From NCBI GenBank assembly GCA_964537685.1, contig CAZICM010000001.1:310001-374000 (forward strand): 64,000 bases of DNA. The letters run 5' to 3'. Of this stretch, positions 17,568 through 26,332 are shown in pieces (position 1 is the first letter of the stretch; each line of letters begins with the position of its first letter). The DNA comes from CAZICM01 sp964537685. GTDB taxonomy: Bacteria; Myxococcota_A; Polyangia; Polyangiales; Polyangiaceae. The notes beneath the pieces were generated by a model, which made no database searches, had not been told where the DNA came from, and was given only the letters and a program-made list of their open reading frames with translations. Made by a program: the position numbers and the translations under genes.

Positions 17568-18377
17568 GTGCTTTTCGTGGCGGATACGGCGTTTGAAGGA
17601 TATTGCCTTTCCGAGCTCTTGGCCCGCATGGGCGAAGGCCAAAGGCTGCCCGTGAGCGCCGTGTGGGCCGTGGGGAAGGCCGTGGCGCACGCGCTTTCAG
17701 AAAACCACGCCCGCGCCGATGAAGAAGGCAATCCACAGCCTGTGCTCCATCTGCTTCTGAGTCCCGATTCCGTTTGGATCGGTCCCGCGGGAGAGGTTCG
17801 CCTTTTAGAGCCCGGTGAAAGCGCTTCTTCCGCATTTCAATCGGAATTCGACGCGCCCGAGCAAAAGCTGGGTCAGCGGCTTACGCCCAGAACCGATACC
17901 TATAGGGCAGGCCGCCTGCTGATTTATTTGCTTTCGGGCGATCTGTTCGAGGGCCTTAGCGCCGATGCCGTGCGCGTGCTCGAAGAATGCGTGATCGCCG
18001 ATTCAAAACGGCGGAAAATAACCTGTGAAGAATTAGAACAGTGGTGCCGTCATTTCGATCCAAATGAAAACGGGGAAAAGGCTCTCGCGGATCTCATCCA
18101 AATATATAAAAAACCAATTCAACCGGATGTAATTCCAGAACCGCCGCCTGAAGCAAAGCCCGAAGAAAACGCCTCCGAACAAAAGCCTCCGCTTCGAATT
18201 TTATCGAATGACCCAGCAATACAACAACCGGCCCGCATTTCAACTGCAGCCGCGCTGCTCGTGGCTCTTGTGACGGCGGCTTTGGTGTATGGAGCGGGTT
18301 TGCTCTTGGCCGGAAGGTGGCAAAAACGATCGCCTAACCCAGCGAAAACCCCGGCTCATGCCATTCTTGCACCGTAA
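17568..18377 (+). CDS. Degenerate protein-kinase-like membrane protein (pseudokinase)
   Basis: About 269 residues from a GTG at 17568 (second GTG at 17577). The segment VLHLLLSPDSVWIGPAGEVR continuing to LLEPG aligns in style with the kinase catalytic loop and DFG region (H-x-D-L-K-P-x-N-I-L-I ... G-x-V-x-L-x-D-F-G). However, the HRD Asp and Lys are gone and DFG reads EPG. DTYRAGRLLIYLLSGDLFEG resembles the alpha-F helix, and the P+1 and N-lobe parts are missing or very short. After a Pro/Glu linker there is one transmembrane helix near the C-terminus (ISTAAALLVALVTAALVYGA). I infer a non-catalytic relative of the membrane kinases of this group. Its 3' end overlaps the convergent AMMECR1 gene by 44 bases. 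Confidence 0.6.
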   Translation: MLFVADTAFEGYCLSELLARMGEGQRLPVSAVWAVGKAVAHALSENHARADEEGNPQPVLHLLLSPDSVWIGPAGEVRLLEPGESASSAFQSEFDAPEQKLGQRLTPRTDTYRAGRLLIYLLSGDLFEGLSADAVRVLEECVIADSKRRKITCEELEQWCRHFDPNENGEKALADLIQIYKKPIQPDVIPEPPPEAKPEENASEQKPPLRILSNDPAIQQPARISTAAALLVALVTAALVYGAGLLLAGRWQKRSPNPAKTPAHAILAP

Positions 18378-18897
18378 ATCGTTCGAGCTTGACATCCGGC
18401 GCCCAAAAATGAATGGGCAGTCCAGCCTTGATTTTAAGATGCTGAAGAAATTCCCGGGGCCCCTCCATACGCTCCCACACCTGGGGTAAAAACACGCCGC
18501 GGTACTGACGCCATGTGAGCAGCACCCCGTCGGTATTGGGCCGCAGTTGTTGAAGGGCATCGGATTCTTCCCCCGAAAATTCGATCGGCGTCCGGGGACT
18601 CAAGAGCGATACTTCAAACAGCAAATCGGCCATGTCTTCTCTCGAGATAGCGCTTGCCCGGGGGTCTTCAAACGCCGCGGCCAATGCATTTTTTTGAACG
18701 TCCTTCCAGAGCGGCCGGTACGGTTCAAGCGAACCAATACAACCGTGAAGCATGCCATTTCGAGCAATGGTCACAAAGGTGGCCGCCGGCTGTTTTAGCC
18801 AGTCATCGCCGGGAATGGAAACGCGGGGCCCGCCCAACGCTTCTTCCACGGTTTCCCGGGCAATGCGCACGAGTGTGTGTCCCTGGCTGTCCTGCAT
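18334..18897 (-). CDS. AMMECR1-domain protein (AmmeMemoRadiSam system protein A-like)
   Basis: 187 residues. The diagnostic motif is GMLHGCIGSLEPYRPLWKDV (LRGCIG in the family), followed by NALAAAFEDPRASAISREDM, FEVSLLSPRTPIE, and a C-terminal FLQHLKIKAGLP segment. In many prokaryotes this domain is encoded beside a Memo-like and a radical-SAM gene; neither neighbour is present here, so it looks solitary. Biochemical function is unknown in the literature I can recall. Well-conserved length and motif make the family call secure. Confidence 0.87.
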   Translation of the reverse strand: MQDSQGHTLVRIARETVEEALGGPRVSIPGDDWLKQPAATFVTIARNGMLHGCIGSLEPYRPLWKDVQKNALAAAFEDPRASAISREDMADLLFEVSLLSPRTPIEFSGEESDALQQLRPNTDGVLLTWRQYRGVFLPQVWERMEGPREFLQHLKIKAGLPIHFWAPDVKLERFTVQEWHEPGFSLG

Positions 18898-19054
18898 CGG
18901 TGCCGCGTAGCAGTTTTTCTTTCGCGCCGAAAGCCGCGAAATTGAAGCACCATCACTGTCAGCCCTAGAAGCGCCAAAGGCGATGGAATTTGCCGCTTGA
19001 GATCTCTATACACGGCGATTCGATTCTTTCCTTTGAAATGAGGGGAATACAGAA
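18898..19054. promoter_or_regulatory. Divergent intergenic region upstream of AMMECR1 and MBL genes
   Basis: 157 bases between outward-facing starts. A purine-rich GAAATGAGGGGAATACAGAA just before 19055 includes a plausible ribosome site (GAGGGG) for the plus-strand gene. No operator or riboswitch-like fold recognised. Confidence 0.35.
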
Positions 19055-20779
19055 ATGAAAATGGCGAAGCGGTTTGGATTTTCATCGGCAATTTTTTCAA
19101 CACTTTTATGTGCGCTCTTGGGATTGAGCGCTTGCGGGGGCGAAAAAGGCGCGGATGGCGCTCCGGGTGCGAAGGGCGCGGATGGCACGCCGGGTGCGGA
19201 TGGCACGCCGGGTATGGATGGAATGCCCGGCGCGGACGGCGCGTCGTCGGTGGTGGATCAGGCGTTGCCGGCCGTGGAAAAGGCTTTTGTGGCCGTGGGC
19301 GGCAAAGATGCGCTGACGGCGATGACCAGCGTTGAGATCGAGTCCAGCGGCGTGCGCTGGATGATGGGCGAGGGCTATGCGCCCGAAGATCCCGCAGGCA
19401 AGGTGAGCAATTTTGATTTGGTGCTGAAGGTCGATATGGCGGCCAACAACGCGCGCCTCGATTACAAGCGCCATATCGAGGTTCTGGGCCTGGTGGCGGA
19501 TACGACCTTCAGCGAAATCATCAAGGGCAATCTCGCGGCCCTGAGCGGAACCGAGCATATTTTCGGCTATCCAGGCGGCGATTTAACATCGGATCGCATG
19601 GCTTCGATCCGGAAGCAGCAGCTTGTGCTGAACCCGCATGCGGTGCTTCAGATGATTGCCGCCGATCCAACCAAGGTGCTCGACGACAAGGGCGTGGCCT
19701 TGCTCGATGGAAGCGTGCATCACCTGGTTGTCGTCGATCATGCGCTGTCGCCGATTACGCTGTGGATCAACAAGACCACGGGCGTCATCAACAAGCTGTC
19801 CTACATGGAGAACGAGCCTCTGCACCGCGATGTGCACATTGATGTGTTTTATTATGGCTGGGAGGCCGCCGGCACAAATCCGCTGCGTTTCCCGAATGAA
19901 GCGTATATTGCTTTCGACGGTCAGATTATTCACTCCGAGGCGCGTTCGAAGGTGACGGTCAATCCGATGATTGATCCGGGGCAATTCGAATTGCCCATGG
20001 GCTCGATGGCGCAACACGATGCAATGGCCGAAGAGCGGGGTGAAGCCAATTGCCAATACCATCAGATGTTTGCATCCATCGGCATTCCGCTGGACGGGCA
20101 GCAGCTCTTTATCGATCCCGTTGAATTAAAGCCTAATATTTGGCATTTAAAGGGCGGATCGCATAACTCGCTTTTGGTCAATCAGGCCAATAGCTTGGTA
20201 TTGGTGGATGCGCCTTTGGAAGAAGGGCGGCAAAATGCGATTTTGAATTGGGCAGGGACGCAATTCCCGGGCAAGGCGATTTCGCACGTTATTTTAACGC
20301 ATCACCACAGCGATCATGTGGGCGGCGTGCGCACGATTGCGGCGGCGGGAGCGAAGGTTGTAGTAAGCGCCCATTCAGCCGAATATATTCGGGGAGCCTT
20401 GGATGCGCCGTCGAAGGTCTATCCTGATGCATTGGCGAAGAATCCGGTCTTGGTGCAAACGGAGACCGTGGCGGACATGGGCACGTTTGTATTGGCGGAC
20501 CCGAATGTGCCGGTCACGGCGCATCATATTCCGACGAATCACGCGGCGGATATGCTGATTGTGCAAGCGGGGCCGAACAATTCGGCGGTGGTGTTCAATT
20601 CAGACCTATTGAATGCGGGACCGAATTTGTTTATCCCGCCGCCCTTTATTCCCAATGGCACATCGCTGTATAACGGGCTCATTCAAAAGAATTTGAATGG
20701 ACCGAATGTGGTGCTCGCCGGCGGTCATGGAATGGGGACGAATAACTTTAATGAGCTGAAGACCGCGCTCGGCCTGTAG
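19055..20779 (+). CDS. Lipoprotein with collagen-like Gly-X-Y stretch and metallo-beta-lactamase-fold domain
   Basis: 574 residues. Lipoprotein signal (MKMAKRFGFSS ... LLGLSAC, Cys about residue 27) followed at once by a collagen-like Gly-X-Y run (GADGAPGAKGADGTPGADG, about 12 triplets). The next ~310 residues are beta-rich and unassigned (outer-membrane-lipoprotein-like). The C-terminal MBL domain has the zinc motif THHHSDHVGG (His416, His418, Asp420, His421) and later histidines in VTAHHIPTNHAADM and AGGHGMG. A hydrolase anchored to the envelope through a short collagen-like stalk is the simplest reading; the substrate is unknown. Its stop lies 3 bases from the convergent methyltransferase gene. 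Confidence 0.85.
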   Translation: MKMAKRFGFSSAIFSTLLCALLGLSACGGEKGADGAPGAKGADGTPGADGTPGMDGMPGADGASSVVDQALPAVEKAFVAVGGKDALTAMTSVEIESSGVRWMMGEGYAPEDPAGKVSNFDLVLKVDMAANNARLDYKRHIEVLGLVADTTFSEIIKGNLAALSGTEHIFGYPGGDLTSDRMASIRKQQLVLNPHAVLQMIAADPTKVLDDKGVALLDGSVHHLVVVDHALSPITLWINKTTGVINKLSYMENEPLHRDVHIDVFYYGWEAAGTNPLRFPNEAYIAFDGQIIHSEARSKVTVNPMIDPGQFELPMGSMAQHDAMAEERGEANCQYHQMFASIGIPLDGQQLFIDPVELKPNIWHLKGGSHNSLLVNQANSLVLVDAPLEEGRQNAILNWAGTQFPGKAISHVILTHHHSDHVGGVRTIAAAGAKVVVSAHSAEYIRGALDAPSKVYPDALAKNPVLVQTETVADMGTFVLADPNVPVTAHHIPTNHAADMLIVQAGPNNSAVVFNSDLLNAGPNLFIPPPFIPNGTSLYNGLIQKNLNGPNVVLAGGHGMGTNNFNELKTALGL

Positions 20780-20781
20780 CG

Positions 20782-22515
20782 CTAAATCCGCGTATCCACA
20801 AAATCGAAGCCCGGCAATTCCGACAGCCCATAGACCTTCAGCGATAGCTCATCGAGCTTAACAAAATCCCTCTTTCTAAAGGCCGCTTTAATCTGCGCCG
20901 CGAGCTTCGCCGGAATGTCCGAAGGCGAGGGCAGCCGGATGCGCCGCAAATATTGAGCCTGAAACCTTAAATATCCGCCCCGCATCTTGACCGCATACGA
21001 CCATACGAAAAATAAAGCGACCTTCGAGCTCAATAGCCCGCCCAGCACTTCTAAATCCCACGCATCGCTCGTCACAAAATATAAATTGTGATGCGGGTGA
21101 TAATGCCCTTCGTCATATACGATCGTATTGGAACTCGCGATATCCGGAATTAAAAGCTTCGGAACCTTGACCAGTGAGGGATATACGCGATCGATCGTGC
21201 GGAACCAGGTCGCCGTGTTCTTCTGCGCCACATGCCGCTTGCGAAGCTCGTCGCCGTGACTCTCAAAGTACGCCGCAAGCTTGGGATAATCCTTTAGATC
21301 AATTACGCCGCCGTCCTCGCGGAAGGTATTGAGCACATAGCGCTTCGCATTCTTTATCTCGCCGTCCACAATATCGTCGCGCATGACGATCGGTACCAGC
21401 CGGTCAATCTCCACATCGGCGTCGTCGTTGACGATGTACACCTTGTCCGCGCCCGTCGCGACGCCAATGCCAATGCGCGTCGGCCCGACTTCTTCAATCG
21501 GCGCAAACTTCGATTCCAGCGACCGCAGCACTTCAAGATGCGCGGGCGAACCCAAGACCCACGGCGCATCGCCCTCAAACCACGACGTGTACACGGCCAT
21601 TGAAATGCCCGCGGGCTGCTTCGCCGAAGGATTCGCCATGGCCTTGACAATCGCCTCGCATTCGGCAGGCGATGCCGTTTCCATGCGGCCCACAAATACA
21701 TTTTCGGTCTTGCCAGGGCTGATCGCAAAGATCGATGGATACGCGATCACTTCGGATTCAAAAGGCGCCGCGCTGTGCAAATCGATATAGGCGCGCATCT
21801 TGAATTTTTCGGTCAGCGTCTTGCGCAAAGGCGCGCCGTATTTGTTGAGAATCCAGCGGTCCGCGCAGATAAACGAAAGCACGCCTTCAGGCCCGAGCAA
21901 TCCCAGGCTCTTTTCGATAAAGGCCACATACAAATCGGCGCGGTCATAGAGCGAGCTAAACAGCTTCCGGTACTCTTCCTGAAGCGCTTGCGACAATTGC
22001 TCAATCCGCAAATAAGGCGGATTGGCCACCACCGAATCAAATGGCCCGCTTAGATTGGCGCGCAGAAAATCTTCTTGGCGAACCCACGCCGCGGCCAATT
22101 TATCCGCCGTGCGCGCGGCCACGCCTTTTTGCTTCAGCACCTTGACAACGGCCTTCTTCGACTTCGCCGCATGCGCCGCATCGAGAGCAAAAGCGAAAAT
22201 GGCTCCTTCGAGCTCCGCAGCCTTCTTTCCGTGCTTCTCGGCGCTCTTGAGCAGCCGCTCCACCGCGGCGGCCAAAAACGTTCCATGCCCGCACGATGGC
22301 TCAAGCAAACGCATTTCAGCCAGGTTGCGATCGGCCGTATACCCAGCGAGATCTAAAATAAGATTCACCACATGGGATTTGGTGATCACAACATCGGAAC
22401 CCTCGCTCTCCTTTGCCTGCTCGGCATAGCCATGATGAATCTTTGGCGGCTTGGGCGTGAGAGAAGTGGAGGATTCCACGGCGTCTTTGGGGGTGGTGTT
22501 CTCGGTCGCGGACAT
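20782..22515 (-). CDS. N6-adenine DNA methyltransferase, Eco57I-like (orphan)
   Basis: 577 residues. SAM motif I is LLEPSCGHGTFL (about 70-81) and the catalytic motif IV is VVANPPYLRIEQ (NPPY at 165-168), giving a gamma-class N6-adenine methyltransferase. HHGYAEQAKESEGSDVVITK at the start resembles the entry to Eco57I/TaqI-type domains. The C-terminal half (YPKLAAYFESHGDELRKRHV, VPKLLIPDIASSN, LGGLLSSKVALFFVWSYAVK) looks like a TaqI-like target-recognition domain. No N-terminal nuclease and no separate restriction gene is seen within several kb, so it is either an orphan regulator-type methylase or the remains of an R-M system. Confidence 0.85.
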   Translation of the reverse strand: MSATENTTPKDAVESSTSLTPKPPKIHHGYAEQAKESEGSDVVITKSHVVNLILDLAGYTADRNLAEMRLLEPSCGHGTFLAAAVERLLKSAEKHGKKAAELEGAIFAFALDAAHAAKSKKAVVKVLKQKGVAARTADKLAAAWVRQEDFLRANLSGPFDSVVANPPYLRIEQLSQALQEEYRKLFSSLYDRADLYVAFIEKSLGLLGPEGVLSFICADRWILNKYGAPLRKTLTEKFKMRAYIDLHSAAPFESEVIAYPSIFAISPGKTENVFVGRMETASPAECEAIVKAMANPSAKQPAGISMAVYTSWFEGDAPWVLGSPAHLEVLRSLESKFAPIEEVGPTRIGIGVATGADKVYIVNDDADVEIDRLVPIVMRDDIVDGEIKNAKRYVLNTFREDGGVIDLKDYPKLAAYFESHGDELRKRHVAQKNTATWFRTIDRVYPSLVKVPKLLIPDIASSNTIVYDEGHYHPHHNLYFVTSDAWDLEVLGGLLSSKVALFFVWSYAVKMRGGYLRFQAQYLRRIRLPSPSDIPAKLAAQIKAAFRKRDFVKLDELSLKVYGLSELPGFDFVDTRI

Positions 22516-22910
22516 GGCAGGGTACGGCTCAGTTCGTTAGGCCGGCAGCATACGCAATGCGGTTAAGCCCCGTTCCGGCGGCTGAAAAGCCTGTTGGTTC
22601 ATGAACCCCGGAACGTCGCGCGTTTCACCTACGCGCGGCTGGCTTACTCGGGACGCGCGGCAAACCGCACCGCGGCCAAAGCGAGGGCACTATAAACTGG
22701 TTTTGCGTTCTTGGGAAACGCCATCTCTTGCGGACATTGAGCGCACGATTTGCACGCGGCGCCGCACCGAATTCGCGCCCGTCCGCGGCCTTTAAAGCGG
22801 AGTTGGAGCGCATCATGCGGGATTGAATTGGCATTGCCGTTGCAGTTCCGTAGTTCCATAGAAAGCCGCAGCGGCAAGAGCCTTGGCTTGCGGGGAAGCG
22901 AGAGAACTCC
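22516..22910. other. 395-base gap without a convincing gene
   Basis: Lies between the divergent starts of the DNA methyltransferase and the HET-C-like gene. Short open frames exist but show no ribosome site or domain. It contains a nested inverted-repeat structure at 22571-22615 (listed separately). Promoters for both flanking genes are expected here. I see no tRNA or small-RNA signature. Confidence 0.4.
22571..22615. promoter_or_regulatory. Nested inverted repeat with 12-bp perfect palindrome
   Basis: CGTTCCGG (22571-22578) is repeated inverted as CCGGAACG (22608-22615). Directly before the right arm is the perfect 12-base palindrome GGTTCATGAACC (22596-22607). It is upstream of both divergent genes, so an operator for a dimeric regulator is a possibility; a hairpin in RNA is another. 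Confidence 0.4.
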
Positions 22911-24476
22911 ATGGAGATTGGCATTCACAATAAAATCCTTCGCGATGCGTGTGCGCTGGCGAAGCCGGACACCCAGGGTGTGTACGATCCGCGGATTTAT
23001 CTGCCTTTTTTAATTCGGGGCTCGTGGATCAGCGACATGAACCAGTCGACGCTGTTCACGTCGCTGTTTCAGCAAAGGCAGGCGCAGAAGGCCACGCAGC
23101 GCGTATTCGCCGAGCTATGGGCGCAGGAGCGCGACGATACGATCAGCGCAATGAAAGCCGATATTGAATTTGATGATATTGCATATCAATCTGAACAAAT
23201 TGTGCTTTCAAACCCGGGCACGACACTCGAAGACTTTGGCTCCTATGAACCGCTGGACCATTTCGATGTGCTTTCCATGACGGACGCGGGCACGGAACAA
23301 GCGTGCGCGGGCTATGCCGATCGAAGGCTGGGCAAGACCATTGAAGACGGCGTGGAGCACATTGTTTTTCGGCTAGCCAATGTATTTCTCAATCCCATCC
23401 ATCAGCGGCTGGCGTGGAATTGCATGTCCAACCTGGGCCAAGCCCTTCACACCATTGCCGATTTCTATGCGCATAGCAATTACATCGAAATCCTGCTCTG
23501 GTCGCTCTCGCGCCGGCCGCCGGGCGGCGGTGGATTGAATGGGGAGAGTATTCATGTGTTTAAAGGGCCTTGTGTTCAGCGCCAAGAACCTTGGGATTAT
23601 ATTTGCCCTTTGCCCGTGGAAGGAAGCCCCGTCCCCGCGGGAGCCTTCTTCTTTTATGACCTTGGCCCTGAACACACCCGTGTGGTTTCGTCGGTCTTCG
23701 ATACCAACAACGATACAATTTGCTTTATGCTGGATCGCTATGCCGCGCACCTCCGGAATATCGAAACTTCGAATGATATTCAGGACAAAGAGCGATTTTT
23801 AGATTTGGCCATGGCGCTCGTCGATTTATCCGGCACCCGGCGAAACCTCATTAAAGGATTGGGCAAGCTGTATTTGAGCGTCGAGCGAGAAGTCATTGAA
23901 CTTGGGCGCCGCGTCCGCGGTTCTATTGCCGACAAGCTCGAGCAGATAGCTAAATCGAAGCCGGGCAGCCTGGAGAGCAAGGCCCTCTTGGGCACCTCGG
24001 CCATTATCCGAACCTATTCCAGCGGCGAATCCGCGCAATGGCGGCAGGCAGGCGGATATGATTACGTTCAAAAATGTTTTATGCGGAGAATGATCGATGA
24101 AATTACCGAAAAACAAAGCGCCGATCAATTTATCTTGCCTCATCACGCGCTATTGAGAAAAGACACTCCGGCGCTCCGGGCCGATCATGCCCTGCGCTTT
24201 TCGCTGGCTTGCATATTCGCCACCGCGGCCACGGCCCGCATTCTTCGGGCCGTTGCCGAACAAGACGTTCAAAAACCCAAGGATCTCGCCAAAGCGCTGC
24301 GCACCCTTGTGAAAACGGCCATCGAGCATCCCTTCACGCAGCTCGAGCGGGCGGAAACCGATAAAAACAAATCCCTTGCGGAGCTCGTATCCCAATTGCG
24401 GGGACTGCAATGGCCAACGATTCCCAATTACAAATCAACGGTTGAAACGGTGCAATCATGGATCTTCAACGATTAA
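22911..24476 (+). CDS. HET-C-like protein (heterokaryon-incompatibility Het-C family)
   Basis: 521 residues without an obvious signal peptide. EPLDHFDV (114-121) and ALHTIADFYAHSNYIEILLW (178-197) match the two best conserved HET-C blocks (E-x-x-x-HFD, and LG-x-ALHT-x-x-DF-AHSN-E). The His/Asp/Glu set resembles the zinc-phospholipase-C/P1-nuclease fold. Fungal HET-C acts in incompatibility cell death; bacterial members are found in pseudomonads and myxobacteria and their activity is little known to me. The gene overlaps by 19 bases the start of a Cys-rich lipoprotein gene, so the two are probably made together. A toxin- or lipase-like effector with a partner is an inference. Confidence 0.75.
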   Translation: MEIGIHNKILRDACALAKPDTQGVYDPRIYLPFLIRGSWISDMNQSTLFTSLFQQRQAQKATQRVFAELWAQERDDTISAMKADIEFDDIAYQSEQIVLSNPGTTLEDFGSYEPLDHFDVLSMTDAGTEQACAGYADRRLGKTIEDGVEHIVFRLANVFLNPIHQRLAWNCMSNLGQALHTIADFYAHSNYIEILLWSLSRRPPGGGGLNGESIHVFKGPCVQRQEPWDYICPLPVEGSPVPAGAFFFYDLGPEHTRVVSSVFDTNNDTICFMLDRYAAHLRNIETSNDIQDKERFLDLAMALVDLSGTRRNLIKGLGKLYLSVEREVIELGRRVRGSIADKLEQIAKSKPGSLESKALLGTSAIIRTYSSGESAQWRQAGGYDYVQKCFMRRMIDEITEKQSADQFILPHHALLRKDTPALRADHALRFSLACIFATAATARILRAVAEQDVQKPKDLAKALRTLVKTAIEHPFTQLERAETDKNKSLAELVSQLRGLQWPTIPNYKSTVETVQSWIFND

Positions 24477-24958
24477 TCTTTATTGTTGCGATTCCGCTTC
24501 TTTTGCCGGGCTGCTGTCCGTGCAAAGGGCCCAATTGCCCCGATAACGCCATTCATTGCGATACAGGCGGGCTGAATGCCTTGATTGCGACGCCCGCCGA
24601 TTTCGTTCAGAAGCTTCACAATGTGGGCGAGATTATGTCCACGAATCCAGCCATGAACAGCGCCCTCGAGAAGCGATCGTGCTGCGAAACATGGAAGAGC
24701 GAAGTCATTCAGTTTTGTATGGCCCAAATCGATCAGTATTGCGGGCAAAGCTGTAGTGATGATCCTTCCAAAGAAGCCTGCCGGACCAATAACGAATACC
24801 GCGCGCCCCTCTTTAAACAATGTTATGCGGAGCAATGGCCTGAATTTCACGCGGAAGTAAAAGATTCCGAGGGAAAGATTTATTGCGAAGAAGTGGCGCT
24901 GAAAGACGATGGCGCGGTGTGGAGAACCGCTGGCCAGGCAGATCAATCCTGCCCTTAG
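24458..24958 (+). CDS. Small Cys-rich lipoprotein, partner of HET-C-like gene
   Basis: 166 residues. MDLQRLIFIVAIPLLLPGCC is a lipoprotein signal with lipobox LPGC. The mature part contains many cysteines (CPCKGPNC, CCETW, FCMAQIDQYCGQSC, CRTN, CYAEQ, YCEE), pointing to a disulfide-bonded periplasmic or surface domain. No family recognised. The start is inside the HET-C gene (19-base overlap), which implies translational coupling. A role as immunity or surface partner of the HET-C protein is possible but unproven. Confidence 0.7.
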   Translation: MDLQRLIFIVAIPLLLPGCCPCKGPNCPDNAIHCDTGGLNALIATPADFVQKLHNVGEIMSTNPAMNSALEKRSCCETWKSEVIQFCMAQIDQYCGQSCSDDPSKEACRTNNEYRAPLFKQCYAEQWPEFHAEVKDSEGKIYCEEVALKDDGAVWRTAGQADQSCP

Positions 24959-24997
24959 AATGGGAATCTTTCAATTTGTAAATGAATATAATCGAAT

Positions 24998-25639
24998 TTA
25001 ATCAAAAATCGCCCCGATAACGCTAAAAATCCCGCCCACCACATCCACCGCGCCTTCCAATACATCCGCATTACTCGCCACATCCAGCGCCGCCCCCGCT
25101 ACTTCAACGCCCACCTCGGCAATATCCACGGCATCGGACAATCCAATCGAATTGGCCGCCTGCTGGGCTCTGGATGCGTCCGCGCCCGCGCCTAGCACGG
25201 CTGCTCCAGCCACGACCGCCGCGCCCGCACCCACACCCACCGCCGCCGCTCCGGCCGCCTTGCTTTTCCAGGAAACTTGCTCAAGGGCTTTAGCAATTCG
25301 ATGCAGTTCATTCCGGTCATACCATGTGCCGTGCACCCCGCACACATCGATCTCCACACCCGCCGCCGCGACATGCGTGCGCGCCGTGACTTTTCCACAC
25401 ACCGGACAGCGTACGGGCTCGGACAGAGGCGCCGCGCGCTTGGCGTGGGATGCCACGCGCTCGGACAATAAAATCGCTTCCTTCGGCATGGCATCCGCTA
25501 TTTTTTGAGCGCACTTCGCGTTGAGCCACACACCTCCGCACTCCGCGCAGCCGTGCAAAGTGACACCCTCCGCTTGGCCAATGTAGAGCGCCGCGTTTTC
25601 GCACCTCGGACATGAATACGTTGAGACAGCGTGCATCAT
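24998..25639 (-). CDS. Zinc-ribbon protein (zf-TFIIB type) with Ala/Gly-rich tail
   Basis: 213 residues from the MetMet at 25639 (GGAAGG about 12 bases upstream); the longer frame to 25699 adds only basic residues. Two zinc ribbons: CPRC ... GCAECGGVWLN (about 9-43) and CPVCGK ... DVCGVHGTWYDRNEL (about 79-112). The GGVWLN/GTWYDRNEL wording is typical of bacterial zf-TFIIB proteins. The remaining part is Ala/Gly/Val-rich (AAGAAAVGVGAGAAVVAGAA), possibly membrane-associated, and ends in a hydrophobic FSVIGAIFD. Function unknown. Confidence 0.75.
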   Translation of the reverse strand: MMHAVSTYSCPRCENAALYIGQAEGVTLHGCAECGGVWLNAKCAQKIADAMPKEAILLSERVASHAKRAAPLSEPVRCPVCGKVTARTHVAAAGVEIDVCGVHGTWYDRNELHRIAKALEQVSWKSKAAGAAAVGVGAGAAVVAGAAVLGAGADASRAQQAANSIGLSDAVDIAEVGVEVAGAALDVASNADVLEGAVDVVGGIFSVIGAIFD

Positions 25640-25755
25640 GGATTCGATTTTTACCTTCCTTCTTGCCGTTCTGGTAGCCTGCGCGCGGGCGCCGCGCACG
25701 GGGCCTGCAACAAGGCGTTTGCACCGCTCATTCCGGCATTTTTTCTAAACAACGA

Positions 25756-26304
25756 ATGCGGCCTAAGCTGTCCTTAAAAGCCATTGCCATCGCCCTTTGG
25801 GGCACCGTAGGCACCTTGATTCTTTTGCTCGAAGCCGTTGTCCGGCTGAGCATGACGGTGGTGTCGATTTTCCGCGCGCAAACGCCGGGCGCGCTTGAAT
25901 TTGCCGCGGGTGCTCTATGGACGATGTTGATTACCTATACCGAGGGCTACCGCGCGTTTCAGCAGCGTTTTTCGCCGCGGGTGGTCGCCCGCTCGATGTA
26001 TCTGGCTCAGCATGGGCGCCCCTTGCACATTCTGCTCGCGCCTCTGTTCGCCATGGCGCTGATCCACGCCACGCCGCGAAGATTGATCGCCAATTGGATC
26101 ATTTTGGCCGGAATTGTCACGATTATCGTATTGGTAAAAATGCTGCCTCCGGTATGGAGGGCCATGGTGGACGCGGGTGTGGTTTGCGCACTCGCGTGGG
26201 GAAGCATTGCGATGGTGATTTATTTGATCCGGGCGATGCGGGGAAATCTGCCGCTAATTCCCTTGGATCTGCCGGGCCAGGAAGGTTCGAAAAGCATTTT
26301 TTAA
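25756..26304 (+). CDS. Small multi-pass membrane protein of unknown function
   Basis: 182 residues. About four hydrophobic segments: AIAIALWGTVGTLILLLEAV, the region around GALEFAAGALWTMLIT, LLAPLFAMALIH, then NWIILAGIVTIIVLVKML and AGVVCALAWGSIAMVIYLI. The rest is basic. No motif recognised. The nucleotidase gene begins 28 bases downstream on the same strand. Confidence 0.65.
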   Translation: MRPKLSLKAIAIALWGTVGTLILLLEAVVRLSMTVVSIFRAQTPGALEFAAGALWTMLITYTEGYRAFQQRFSPRVVARSMYLAQHGRPLHILLAPLFAMALIHATPRRLIANWIILAGIVTIIVLVKMLPPVWRAMVDAGVVCALAWGSIAMVIYLIRAMRGNLPLIPLDLPGQEGSKSIF

Positions 26305-26332
26305 TTTGGAATGGCCCGCATAAAACAATGGT

